From: Chryseobacterium tructae
GTDB taxonomy: Bacteria; Bacteroidota; Bacteroidia; Flavobacteriales; Weeksellaceae
Reading direction: 5' to 3'
DNA: 64,000 nt
NCBI RefSeq assembly: GCF_030409875.1
Contig: NZ_JAUFQR010000001.1
Coordinates: forward strand, 4,464,001 to 4,528,000
The notes under the pieces are model-generated. The model did not search any database. It saw only the letters and a program-made list of their open reading frames with translations, and was not told the DNA's origin. Made by a program: the position numbers and the translations under genes. Positions 15,854-24,574 of the stretch are shown here, one piece after another; position 1 is the stretch's first letter, and every line of letters starts with the position of its first letter.

Positions 15854-16958
15854 AAGCTTTCAATTTCTTGCTGAATGTATTGTTTCTGTTCAGGGTTTCT
15901 GATCCAGTCACATCGTGTCTGAAGGTACCTTAGTTTATCTTTGATCACGTTTTGCTCTTCAAAACTTAACTGTCCCTGATTCCATTTATCTACCAGTATT
16001 TTCACATCTTTCATCACCTCTTCCGGATTGGGGGTTTTGTTATGCATGGCCTGCGGATGAGAATTCGGATGATCGTCTTTCTCAATGGTTCGGTTGATGA
16101 TTCCTTCCAGAATTTCAATTTGCTCTTCTGTATCCCAGATATGTTTTAGAACCCAAAGGTCTGAAAGAACGGCTTCATTTCTTCCGCAAATCAAGGCACT
16201 TGCAGCGATGAGGTTCTGAAGCTTCACGGCTCTACGGTCGGAAATGGCAATTCCTGTGTTTCGCAAGCTCATAATGGTATTCAGATATACTTCATAGATT
16301 GGTTTTAAATCTACTGTCCGGCACAGGTTCTGAAGTTGTCTGATCTGATCAGCATGAATTTCCGGAATTGCTGTTTCTTCTTCATTTTCCAGTTTTCTTC
16401 CTGCTAAAAGCACTTGTTGTAAGAGCTCCGGCTTTACATAATCTACATTAATTCTTATCAGAAAACGATCGAATAACGCATTCAAAGCTTCATCTTCCGG
16501 AAGTACATTACTTGCCCCTACGAACATCAAAGCAGGCAAATGTTTGGTTTCTTTCCTCTTTTGAAGATCTTTTCATTAAGAGCCATTAAAAGTGAATTCA
16601 AGATAGCGGAATTAGCATTGAAGATCTCATCCAGGAAAACCATGGAAGCTTCAGGCATCATTCCTTCGGTATTGGTCAAAAGTTCACCTTCTTTTAATTT
16701 TCTGATATCAAAAGGCCCGAATATTTCATTCGGTTCTGTAAAACGGGTTAACAGGTACTCAAAGTTCTTTCCGTCTTTTACGGTTTTGGCTAAGGTTCTT
16801 ACAATAGCTGACTTTGCAGTGCCGGGAGGGCCATATAAAAAGGCATTCTCTCTTGCCAAAAGACAAATTCCCAACAGATCCACAACGTCATTTTTACCAA
16901 CAAAGGTATCTTTAACATAGTTCAAAACCGTATTGAGTGTACTAATATTCTGTATCAT
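15826..16958 (-). pseudogene. MoxR-family AAA+ ATPase, frameshifted
   Basis: Frames 16527-16958 and 15826-16539 form one ATPase of about 377 residues. Walker A is GPPGTAKSAI near residue 40, Walker B MVFLDEIFNANSAI near 110, sensor region FVGASNVLPEDEALNALFDRF directly after the join. The join is at 16551-16556: GGAAAGAAACC should be GGAAAAGAAACC, giving RGKETKHLPALMFVGASN. MoxR ATPases work as chaperones with vWA proteins; here it would power the ternary complex. Overlaps both neighbours. The one-base homopolymer loss suggests a sequencing error. Confidence 0.85.
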
Positions 16959-17605
16959 TGATTTTCCTCAGTTATTATTTTTAATTCTCTCCAGAATGCT
17001 TCTTTATGCATTCCAAATTCTGCGATAAGTAGTTTATTGATAAATGGAATCTCTGCCAGTTGATAGTCTTTCTTCTCTACAATCCTTTCCATGTATAATT
17101 TCCGGTATGTTTTGTCTTTCAACTCTTCTTCCCAGTTCACTTTTTTCAGATCAAGATCATGTCCAATCCCTGAATAATGGAATTCTGTAAGGATCTCTTC
17201 AAGTATCTTAATGAGTGGATCTTCCGGATCTATTGAATTCAGGGCACTCATCACTTCAGGTAGAAATCTTAAGGATAAATCGGCAGATAAAACAGAAGAA
17301 ATATCTTTTGTTCCTTTAAACTTCGGAATAAGGTTTTCAAGATTATAGGCTGTATTTTCTCTTATTAAATATAATTGAGCACTATGATACAGCACTTTTG
17401 CCGCCCAAACAGCTGTTGTTTTATTACATATTAACTGATCGGACAGAAATTCAAGTCTTTCTTTTTCAAATTCTGCTTCAAAATATTCTTCTGCTTCCTT
17501 CTCTTCATTGGAAGAAATAGTCTGGATATTGGAAAACAGCGTGATGCATTCATTTTTCCTTAGCAAAAAGATTGTATCTAAAAATGGTGATTTGGTTTCC
17601 ATCAT
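16955..17605 (-). CDS. Helical protein heading the MoxR-vWA-bpX operon (bpX4-like)
   Basis: Protein of 216 residues, mostly helical (for example EKEAEEYFEAEFEKERLEFL and LIKILEEILTEFHYSG), with a tryptophan pair WEEELKDKTYRKLYMERIV in the C-terminal half. It is the first gene of the operon and overlaps the MoxR start by four bases (ATGA). Position and character match the helical component called bpX4 in these systems, but I can see no motif that proves it. The region upstream is repeat-rich and contains no other gene. Confidence 0.5.
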   Translation of the reverse strand: MMETKSPFLDTIFLLRKNECITLFSNIQTISSNEEKEAEEYFEAEFEKERLEFLSDQLICNKTTAVWAAKVLYHSAQLYLIRENTAYNLENLIPKFKGTKDISSVLSADLSLRFLPEVMSALNSIDPEDPLIKILEEILTEFHYSGIGHDLDLKKVNWEEELKDKTYRKLYMERIVEKKDYQLAEIPFINKLLIAEFGMHKEAFWRELKIITEENQ

Positions 17606-17736
17606 GTAACAAAAATAGAATTATTTCGTTGAGAATAAAACTTTTGAAGAGAGGATTGATATTAAATTATGCTGCTGATGGGAAAATGCAGTTTTTAAGG
17701 CTTCGAGTGGCGGATTTTTACTTTGAAACTTGTATG

Positions 17737-17845
17737 TTGGGAAACGACGCTAAGGCGCAAAACTTTTTATTTTTGATGCGTTTTAAGACGCTAGGATTTT
17801 ATCTGCGATAAAATTGTATGCTGCTAAATAATTGCCACGGATAAA
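17737..17845 (+). repeat. Interspersed repeat R1, copy 1
   Basis: Runs from TTGGGAAACGACGCTAAGGCG through GCTAGGATTTTATCTGCGAT to TAATTGCCACGGAT; closely matches 18081-18192. Contains a small TTTTATC/GATAAAA hairpin. Confidence 0.75.
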
Positions 17846-17905
17846 CGAATAAAATCATAGTGTATTCTTTATAAAAATCATCAACAAAACTCTGTTATTC
17901 TTGTT

Positions 17906-17984
17906 GAAAATCTTCGATTTTATTGCGTCTTAAAAATAGTATATTATTTAAAAAACTTAGCGCCCTTGCGCTTTCCAACAAGTT
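17906..17984 (-). repeat. Interspersed repeat R1, inverted partial copy
   Basis: The reverse complement reads TTGGAAAGCGCAAGGGCGCTAAG and then TTTTTAAGACGCAATAAAAT, a diverged partial copy of R1 in the opposite orientation. Confidence 0.6.
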
Positions 17985-17993
17985 ATTTAGTTG

Positions 17994-18027
17994 CTCGCAG
18001 ATCGCACAGATTTCGCAGATGTTTATG
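17994..18027 (+). repeat. Interspersed repeat R2 (CTCGCAGAT type)
   Basis: CTCGCAGATCGCACAGATTT followed by CGCAGATG; similar copies at 26202-26240 (inverted) and 31201-31240. Confidence 0.65.
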
Positions 18028-18080
18028 GTTAAATAATTGAGATTGTTATTCATTGAATGATGATGAAAAAAAGGATGGTG

Positions 18081-18192
18081 TTGGGAAACGCTAAGGCGCT
18101 ATTCTTTTCCTTTCAACACGTTTTTAAGGCGCTAGGATTTTATCTGCGATAAAATTTATACTGCTAAATAATTGCCACGGATGCACGGATTA
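18081..18192 (+). repeat. Interspersed repeat R1, copy 2
   Basis: Matches copy 1 over about 100 bases, including GGATTTTATCTGCGATAAAA and CTAAATAATTGCCACGGAT. Confidence 0.75.
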
Positions 18193-18212
18193 TTGTATAG
18201 GATGTATAAAAT

Positions 18213-18257
18213 CTATGTTTCTATGTGGTAATATTTTTTAACCACATAGAAACATAG
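18213..18257. repeat. Perfect 17-base inverted repeat
   Basis: CTATGTTTCTATGTGGT, 11-base AT spacer, then its exact complement ACCACATAGAAACATAG. Could form a strong hairpin in RNA or DNA. Confidence 0.75.
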
Positions 18258-18371
18258 AAAATTGTATATAAAACCTTATATAATCATATAATTTACTGGA
18301 AATTTTTGTTTTTATTGTGCAAAATACGTTTCAAAATATCTTTGTACTTAGTGTTTTTCAACAATAAAATT

Positions 18372-18420
18372 TTCCTCAAAAGAAAGAGATTGCTTCGTCG
18401 CTAGCGCTCCTCGTAATGAC
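18372..18420. repeat. REP-like sequence (GATTGCTTCGTCGC type)
   Basis: Contains GAGATTGCTTCGTCGC, then GCTCCTCGTAATGACAG, a type of intergenic repeat seen in many bacteria. Only one copy in this window. Confidence 0.45.
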
Positions 18421-18423
18421 AGT

Positions 18424-18813
18424 TTAGGCTACAATTTCAATGATGTTGTTTTCCGGATCAAGAATGACGCTTTCATAATATCCATCCCCTGTTGTTCTGG
18501 GTTCACCAGCGATTGTATACCCATCTTTTCTTAGAATCTCTGTCAGCTCATTTACTTTTTCCTTACTTTCTACTGAAAAGGCAATATGAATGATCCCAAA
18601 CTGTTGGAATTCGTAGGAATTACTACTTTCTCTAAGATCTGGTTTGTTCATGATTTCAAGGCGGCTGCCATTCTCAAAGCTGAGGAAATAGGATTCAAAA
18701 TTTTTGATTGGATTGATGTATTTCTCATTGGAAACTGCTCCAAAATATTTCTCGTAAAATGCTCTGGATCTTTCAAGGTCTTTTACCCAGATTGCAATAT
18801 GTTCTATTTTCAT
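18424..18813 (-). CDS. VOC-family (glyoxalase/bleomycin-resistance-like) protein
   Basis: Protein of 129 residues with the vicinal oxygen chelate fold: MKIEHIAIWVKDLERSRAFY at the start, a second half-site IIHIAFSVESKEKV near 75 and the closing DPENNIIEIVA. H5, H76 and the final glutamate could bind a metal, as in glyoxalase I. Single gene, convergent to nothing nearby; substrate cannot be told from sequence. Confidence 0.85.
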   Translation of the reverse strand: MKIEHIAIWVKDLERSRAFYEKYFGAVSNEKYINPIKNFESYFLSFENGSRLEIMNKPDLRESSNSYEFQQFGIIHIAFSVESKEKVNELTEILRKDGYTIAGEPRTTGDGYYESVILDPENNIIEIVA

Positions 18814-19065
18814 TTTTTAAATTTTAAGAATATTGCAAAAGTAACAGCCTGCAGTAAGGTATATCCGCTCTCTGTTATTCTATCTTTGTTCTGTATTTAC
18901 TTGTTTTATTTTTGTTACAAAAAGATCAGCAAAAGCAAAGATTCTAATACTCTGGTTCGAAAGACCTCAACAAAATACTTATATACAATTATTTACCCAT
19001 GATTTTCTTATAAAATGGCTTCATCATTTCAATTATCACAATCATGAGGTCAATATAAAAGTTAT

Positions 19066-19073
19066 TATCTTTG
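19066..19073 (+). promoter_or_regulatory. Minus-7 box of deoD (TATCTTTG)
   Basis: Matches TAnnTTTG, 20 bases before the deoD ATG. No clear -33 TTG. Confidence 0.5.
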
Positions 19074-19092
19074 TGCCATTCAAAATAAAATT

Positions 19093-19803
19093 ATGAGTAT
19101 TCACATCAGTGCAAAAAAAGGAGAAATTGCTAAAGTAGTATTGCAGCCGGGGGATCCGCTTCGTGCACAGTATATTGCTGAAAATTATTTAGAAAATGCA
19201 AAACTGGTAAGCAAAACAAGAGGTATTTTTTATTATACAGGTCTTTATAAAGGTAAAGAAATCACTGTAGGAGCCAGTGGAATGGGATTCCCTAGTATCG
19301 GGATCTATTCTTTTGAGTTATATACAGAATATGAAGTAGATACTATCATCAGAATCGGAACATGTGGAGCGTACAATACAGACCTTAAGCTTTTTGATAT
19401 TTTAAATATTGAAAATGCAGCCAGCGAAAGTACATATGCTAAATATGCATGGGGAATTGAAGAAGACATCCTTCCTCACCAAGGGAATATCTTCAATACA
19501 ATCAATGAAACTTCTAAAGAATTATCTTTAGATGCTAAAGCAATTAATATCCACAGTAGTGATATTTTCTATAGAAAAGATCCTAATACTCCTGAAATTG
19601 CAACAAGATATAACTGCCCGGCGGTAGAAATGGAGGCTTTCGGATTGTTTGCGAATGCTCAGCACTTAGGTAAAAATGCAGCTACTATTCTAACAGTAAC
19701 TGATATTATCCCAACTCATGAAAAAATTTCTGCTGACGAAAGAGAAACAGCTTTGAAACCGATGATGGAATTGGCTTTAGAGTCTGCTATCAAGAGTTTA
19801 TAA
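19093..19803 (+). CDS. deoD: Purine-nucleoside phosphorylase, DeoD type
   Basis: Protein of 236 residues, the usual length for hexameric PNP. Phosphate-binding LQPGDPLRAQYIA near 18-30, substrate loop GASGMGFPSIGIYSFEL near 60-76, RIGTCGAY near 87-94 and AVEMEAFGLFANA near 178-190 with the ribose-binding glutamates; TVTDII carries the catalytic aspartate near 204. It splits purine nucleosides with phosphate into base and ribose-1-phosphate in the cytoplasm, for salvage. Monocistronic, with its own promoter and a terminator shared with the convergent tatD gene. Confidence 0.95.
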   Translation: MSIHISAKKGEIAKVVLQPGDPLRAQYIAENYLENAKLVSKTRGIFYYTGLYKGKEITVGASGMGFPSIGIYSFELYTEYEVDTIIRIGTCGAYNTDLKLFDILNIENAASESTYAKYAWGIEEDILPHQGNIFNTINETSKELSLDAKAINIHSSDIFYRKDPNTPEIATRYNCPAVEMEAFGLFANAQHLGKNAATILTVTDIIPTHEKISADERETALKPMMELALESAIKSL

Positions 19804-19852
19804 GAAAAGGATAAAAGGCAAATTTGCTAATTAATCTTTCAACAATATAATG

Positions 19853-19888
19853 AAAAAGAGCTTTACTGCATCAGTAGAGCTCTTTTTT
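19853..19888. terminator. Bidirectional terminator between deoD and tatD
   Basis: AAAAAGAGCT pairs with AGCTCTTTTTT around a smaller TACTG/CAGTA stem. A and T runs on both sides serve the two convergent genes. Confidence 0.75.
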
Positions 19889-20672
19889 ATAGTCTGAAAA
19901 ACTTCTCGGCAGTTTCTGTCGTTTCATCGGCAACTTCTGAAATGCTGATCTTCTTCAGATGGGCAATCGTCTGTGCCACATAAGGAAGAAATGAGGGTTC
20001 ATTTCGTCTGTTCTGCATTCTCGGCATATTCTTCGGAAGCATGAAGGGTGCATCGGTTTCAATCATCATTCTGTCCAGAGGAACATATCGGATCACTTCT
20101 TCTAAATGTTTAAATCTTTTTTCATCGCTGATCGCTCCGGTAAAGCCCAGATAAAATCCTTTATCCAAATATACTTTTGCTTCGTTTAATGTTCCGGTAA
20201 AACAGTGTACCACTGCTTCCGGTAATCGGGAAAGATAATCATCTGTAATTTCATTAAACCTTTTAAAAGCTGACCTTTCGTGAAGGAAAAGAGGTTTATC
20301 AACTTCTATTGATAATTCTAATTGAGCTTTATAGCATTTTTCCTGAACAGGTCTTGGAGAAAAATCCCGATCAAAATCCAGTCCGCACTCTCCTACTGAA
20401 ATGACGTGATCCTTTTTCAATAATTTCCTCAACTCGTTAATACTTTCATGATTGAAAGACTTTGCATCATGCGGATGAATTCCCGCTGTTGAAAATAAGA
20501 CATCAGGATAATCTTCTGCTATTTCTGCTGATTCTTTGCTTCCACGAACGCTTGTTCCGGTGAGGATCATATAGTCTACTCCATTATCTAATGCACGATT
20601 AATAATTTCTTCTTGTTCATTGTAGAACTGTTTATTGGTCAGGTTAATGCCAATATCAATGTATGTATTCAT
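19887..20672 (-). CDS. tatD: TatD-family metal-dependent hydrolase
   Basis: Protein of 261 residues starting like TatD proper (TYIDIGINLTNKQF). TIM-barrel metal ligands are seen in AGIHPHDAK, GECGLDFDRDFSP, LFLHERSAF, VVHCFTGT and MIETDAPFM. Family members are 3'-5' exonucleases or AP-type DNases used in DNA fragment breakdown and repair. Cytoplasmic, single gene; the stop lies inside the terminator shared with deoD. Confidence 0.92.
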   Translation of the reverse strand: MNTYIDIGINLTNKQFYNEQEEIINRALDNGVDYMILTGTSVRGSKESAEIAEDYPDVLFSTAGIHPHDAKSFNHESINELRKLLKKDHVISVGECGLDFDRDFSPRPVQEKCYKAQLELSIEVDKPLFLHERSAFKRFNEITDDYLSRLPEAVVHCFTGTLNEAKVYLDKGFYLGFTGAISDEKRFKHLEEVIRYVPLDRMMIETDAPFMLPKNMPRMQNRRNEPSFLPYVAQTIAHLKKISISEVADETTETAEKFFRL

Positions 20673-20701
20673 TTGTTTTAAATTTTTATGTTTATTTAAT
20701 C

Positions 20702-20837
20702 AGGCTGGAAGATGGGAGCCTGAAGATGGAAGTTATGAAAGTCATAACGAACGGCTATTACCTTTTTTATCAGACTTTTAGTCGTAATATTCCTAAAAGC
20801 AACTTCCAGCTTCACTCTTCTGGCTTCCAGCCTTTTA
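20702..20837. repeat. Long imperfect inverted repeat (GGCTGGAAG type)
   Basis: AGGCTGGAAGATGGGAGCCT near 20702 and the complementary AACTTCCAGCTTCACTCTT and CTTCCAGCC at 20802-20836 form an imperfect long hairpin around an AT-rich centre. A related fragment occurs near 24545-24566. Looks like a small non-coding mobile or REP-type element. Confidence 0.55.
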
Positions 20838-20840
20838 ATT

Positions 20841-21899
20841 TTATTTTGCCCGGGTTACAATTTCCCAGTTTTCGTTTTGTTTAGGATTAGATTCTTTTGT
20901 CATGACAAGTCTGAAGTTGAGCTCCCCTTTGTTCTTATTAGTAAAAATATAAAAGGACAGATTCCCTGCTTTAACCTCATCCTCCGAAATTTTATGAGTC
21001 AGGTAATAATTTTGAATAACAGAAAGATCTTTCTGAAGATATTCATTTGTATTTTTAGCTAAAAAACTCAGAAACTGTTTGCTTTTCTCTCCAATAGATT
21101 TCAGGCTTGTATCTGCAGTCTCATAAGTTCCTTCAAAAATAATCACCAGATTATCACATCCTGACAATTCTGCTGAGGCTTCAAAACCATTTGATCTATA
21201 TTTTTCTTCTATGGTTTCGGTATAATTGTGTCTGTCTATACTTCTATGTTGTTCAGCACTCGGATTAAAGATTTTTTTATCTTTCCATTTCGCAAGGGAA
21301 CAACTGGTGAGATAAGATTCTTCGAAGACATTTCCATCTTTATAGATAAAAGAAAGTTCTGTAGATTCCAGACTGTCTATTGGTTTATCGTACGAGCGGT
21401 AGTTCTGTTGTGCTGTAGCTTTCAGCTTTCCGCCTTCATAGGAGATTCCGTCCAGAACATTGTATGAAAAAGGAGCTGATTCCTGTATTTCATGCCTTTG
21501 GCTGATTGTATGGTCTTTTCCCATGATAATATATAAAATCTCAGAATTGGTATTGGCATTTCCGCCCAACATTCCTTCGGAGTTTCTTTCTATAATATAG
21601 TCTGTGATTCCGTCATTATTAAAATCATCAGAAGCTATTTTATGGAAGGTCACGGTATATGGATCTTCATCATTACGAAAAGAAACCGTATAATTTTTAT
21701 AATCTATTTCTTCAGGTTTCTCATTGCCTACTTCTTCGTCCAGCAATACTTTCAGAATGTCAAAGTCTTTTTGTGATTCTGTATTGGGAGCAGCTTTTAC
21801 AGCAGTTAATGAATCTTTCTTCTCAACAGGCTTTCCGTTTTCTTTTCCTTTACAGGAGAACAATACCCATGCAAACGCTGAAAGTAAAATATATTTCAT
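20841..21899 (-). CDS. Lipoprotein of unknown function
   Basis: Protein of 352 residues with a lipoprotein signal ending AWVLFSC, cysteine at about 16, then a KGKENG linker. The 90-200 region contains DDFNNDGITDYIIER, an FG-GAP/EF-hand-like calcium loop (DFNNDGITD), and the C-terminal domain has a cysteine near 248. Likely exported and anchored in the inner or outer membrane. No enzyme motif recognised. A tRNA-like gene lies 36 bases upstream on the same strand. Confidence 0.75.
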   Translation of the reverse strand: MKYILLSAFAWVLFSCKGKENGKPVEKKDSLTAVKAAPNTESQKDFDILKVLLDEEVGNEKPEEIDYKNYTVSFRNDEDPYTVTFHKIASDDFNNDGITDYIIERNSEGMLGGNANTNSEILYIIMGKDHTISQRHEIQESAPFSYNVLDGISYEGGKLKATAQQNYRSYDKPIDSLESTELSFIYKDGNVFEESYLTSCSLAKWKDKKIFNPSAEQHRSIDRHNYTETIEEKYRSNGFEASAELSGCDNLVIIFEGTYETADTSLKSIGEKSKQFLSFLAKNTNEYLQKDLSVIQNYYLTHKISEDEVKAGNLSFYIFTNKNKGELNFRLVMTKESNPKQNENWEIVTRAK

Positions 21900-21934
21900 A
21901 AGCTATGATGTATAGGTTTTAATTTATTTTTAAA

Positions 21935-22005
21935 AGAAACAGACAGGGATCGAACCTGTGACTCTCCATCATTCTGGTATGCTTTTCCAATTAAGCTACT
22001 GTTTC
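21935..22005 (-). tRNA. tRNA-like gene with defective anticodon loop
   Basis: Perfect acceptor GAAACAG/CTGTTTC, D stem GCTT/AAGC, T stem ACAGG/CCTGT with loop TTCGATC. The anticodon arm reads TACCA, GAATGA, TGGAG: a six-base loop without U33 and with only three good pairs. No anticodon can be assigned. It resembles the two U33-less genes in the array. Confidence 0.55.
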
Positions 22006-22010
22006 TTATT

Positions 22011-23933
22011 TTATATTTCCACCTCTAAAAATCCGAAATATTCGGCTGGAGTAAGAGCTCTGGAAAACCCTTGGGGTGTTATTTCTTTTTTCAATTCACA
22101 AATTAAAATATTTCCCTGTCTTTTCAGGCATTTGATGTGAGGAATTATATTTTCATGAATTCTAAAGGTTGATGCAGCAGCTGTAAGTGCATCTCCATTA
22201 TATTCTTTTTCTATCCAGTGCCAGTGCTCTTTTTCTGTAGAAGAACATGAACATTTTAAGACATAAGAATAACGTTCCGTATTCCAACTATTTAAAGATC
22301 TTAATGCAATATTATCGAGTTCATAAAGTTCGTAACAATTGATTCTTTTTATCTGTACCTTATTTCTCTGTTCGTCATATTCATGATGAACCAACTCTAT
22401 TTCTTTTTCGCTGATCTTTGTTTTCTGAAAATGTCTCATCACAATACCGGCATCTGCATACAGGAAACATAATGCCTGAAAATACCGATCTTTTGAATGA
22501 AGGAAGTCTTCAGCAGCTACAGGGTCTACCATATCCCAAAGCAGATCTATTTTCTCCAGGATTTCAGCGAAAAGAGGTGTTTCATAGTTTTCCCATTTTG
22601 GATATTCCCGGATCATAAAGCTTTGAAAACTGTTATATTTCAATTTAAGAACAGCAATAAACTTCCTGATACTATAATGCTGGCACTTCTCTATAAAATA
22701 AAAACCATTCTTTGAAATGATGAATATATTTTTGGTAAGGTACAGCCATTCGTTAATTTTAAAATAAACATTGTCTGCCAAATATTCCATATGTTCATCT
22801 TTATCATATAAATAGTCTTTAATCCTTTTCAGTGCCGGAAATGAGTATGAAGGTTTTATCACGTGCCCACCCCATCTTCCGAGATATTCCAAAGATTTTA
22901 AATCTACATTATGAGAAGGCCCTTTCCCTGTGATACGTTTCAGTTTATCAAAACTCCCTTCAACATATCTGTTGATAATGATATCTCCTACTTCTGTAAG
23001 GTTGCCTGCTATGGTTTGATTAGTATTCAATAACCCTGTTACTTTTTTCAGTTCTGGAAGGTGACAAGTTTCAGAACCATAATTATTAAAATATCCATTT
23101 ACTTCAGTCAGAACAGGAATATTGGCCGCAGAATGCATCCCTACCATAATACTTCCCGATCTTTCCAAAAGAGGTAAAGACACATAGGAACTATTTTGAA
23201 GAGTAATGTTCTTACTTTGCACCAGCAGAGGAAAGAATGCTTTTGTTTTTTCAAGGTTAATGTTCCCCATCATTTTTTTCAGTCTTGAAAAATCATGTGT
23301 AAAATGAAAACCGTCTTTATCCCTGCATTTAATACTGAGATCACTTTGAACAATTTCAAGATTGGGAAAAGAAACATTCTTACCCAGAACATTGATCTTC
23401 CCGTAGATTTCCCGATTCTGAACCACGATATCATCACCAAAAATATCGACGTTAAACATCCCATTTTCCGGAAGCTGATCTGCTTCATGCTGATGGTAAA
23501 TAAGAATAACATCGTTTCTCTTCTCCAATTTCTGATTTCCAGCAAAAACCTTCGCCTTTTTTAAAGAAATACTTCCGCCAATATTTTTCAGATTTTCAAA
23601 GTTGAAATCAATGATGCATTTAAAATGTCCTTTTACCGTTTCCAGTTGATCTATTTCTGCCTGACAATGGAGTGTAAAGTTCTCATCAACGGTTTTCAAT
23701 TGGGGTAAAGAGCAGTTTTCAGCATCTACAGAAAGTGAGCCTTTTACCTTTACCAGATTCGGAAAATGGCAATTTGATCCACGCAACACAAGATTTCCAT
23801 TAAGCTCATCAATATTCCATGTAATATGTCCGGCATATACCTCAACTGTACTCTCTTGGGTAGGATCTATACCCTGAAGGTCTTCTTCAGAGAAAATCTT
23901 ATATTTCTGTATGGGATCAGTAGTAATATGCAT
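22011..23933 (-). CDS. Large repeat protein, LRR-like beta-strand solenoid
   Basis: Protein of 640 residues. From about 30 to 350 it shows 20-residue repeats with pattern L-P-x-L-x-x-V-x-G-x-L (for example FPNLVKVKGSLSVDAENCSL and LPELKKVTGLLNTNQ), an LRR-like or right-handed beta solenoid of the receptor-L type. The last 280 residues form a mixed domain with WDMVDPVAAEDFLHSKDRYF and a CSCSS cysteine cluster near 555. No signal peptide, so cytoplasmic. It overlaps the 134-residue gene upstream by 17 bases. Family not recognised; possibly a recognition or scaffold protein. Confidence 0.6.
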   Translation of the reverse strand: MHITTDPIQKYKIFSEEDLQGIDPTQESTVEVYAGHITWNIDELNGNLVLRGSNCHFPNLVKVKGSLSVDAENCSLPQLKTVDENFTLHCQAEIDQLETVKGHFKCIIDFNFENLKNIGGSISLKKAKVFAGNQKLEKRNDVILIYHQHEADQLPENGMFNVDIFGDDIVVQNREIYGKINVLGKNVSFPNLEIVQSDLSIKCRDKDGFHFTHDFSRLKKMMGNINLEKTKAFFPLLVQSKNITLQNSSYVSLPLLERSGSIMVGMHSAANIPVLTEVNGYFNNYGSETCHLPELKKVTGLLNTNQTIAGNLTEVGDIIINRYVEGSFDKLKRITGKGPSHNVDLKSLEYLGRWGGHVIKPSYSFPALKRIKDYLYDKDEHMEYLADNVYFKINEWLYLTKNIFIISKNGFYFIEKCQHYSIRKFIAVLKLKYNSFQSFMIREYPKWENYETPLFAEILEKIDLLWDMVDPVAAEDFLHSKDRYFQALCFLYADAGIVMRHFQKTKISEKEIELVHHEYDEQRNKVQIKRINCYELYELDNIALRSLNSWNTERYSYVLKCSCSSTEKEHWHWIEKEYNGDALTAAASTFRIHENIIPHIKCLKRQGNILICELKKEITPQGFSRALTPAEYFGFLEVEI

Positions 23934-24321
23934 TTTTCATGATTTTTGAGATGGGATTATATTCTTGCTGAACGTATTTCACAAAGTATTCACTTTCGAT
24001 CTGTAGTGGCTTTTCTTCTTTATGAAATACCAATGCATCTCCTGAAACTTTAAAGGTTTCCGTACTTCCGTCTTTATCTATCATTCTGATGTCTGAGGCT
24101 TTTAAAAGATGTGGATTTCCTGTATTTTCCAGACAGTATTCTTTGTAACTTTTTGTGTTTTTATAATAAGCAGGAGCTTCCTTTTTAATCTGTTCAGATT
24201 CTTCCTGAGGAAGCGAGTTTTCCGGAATACTGTTAACATCAGTTTTCTGTATTTCATTCTCTAAGAGAGGGTTTTCTCCGGAAGTCTTATTTGTAAAAAA
24301 GTTGATTATTTTTTTCAACAT
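23917..24321 (-). CDS. Hypothetical 134-residue protein
   Basis: Start MLKKIINFFTNK chosen at 24321; the longer frame has no ribosome site I can see. The N-terminal half is acidic and disordered; the second half KSYKEYCLENTGNPHLLKA and DGSTETFKVSGDAL is compact. It overlaps the following LRR-like gene by 17 bases, so the two are likely a translationally coupled pair. No family recognised. Confidence 0.6.
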   Translation of the reverse strand: MLKKIINFFTNKTSGENPLLENEIQKTDVNSIPENSLPQEESEQIKKEAPAYYKNTKSYKEYCLENTGNPHLLKASDIRMIDKDGSTETFKVSGDALVFHKEEKPLQIESEYFVKYVQQEYNPISKIMKNAYYY

Positions 24322-24574
24322 CGTTTTTGCTTTTAGGCTCAGATCATCTCTGAATGATAAGGCAAAGTTATTCCACAATAACGCAATCTTTTTGCGTAGT
24401 AGAAAAAATATGGGTTGAAGAGGTTTGAAGAGGTTTGAAGAGGGAATTTATGAAGGTTATAAAAGTAATTCTATTTCTTTTTTATCTTCTTAAAAATAGT
24501 GTATAAAAAGATGATAAGAATTTTCACGGCAAAAAGTAACGTCCAACCTCCTTCTTCCAGCTTCTAAACATTTT

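Larger units (their letters stand above)
17606..18423. other. 818-base gene-free, repeat-rich region
   Basis: No credible gene. Holds three related repeats (17737-17845, 17906-17984 inverted, 18081-18192), a CTCGCAGAT repeat, a long hairpin and a REP-like sequence, listed separately. Confidence 0.7.

Noticed and set aside
18424..18813. Bleomycin-resistance determinant
   Set aside because: VOC fold only; nothing in sequence or context supports drug binding.
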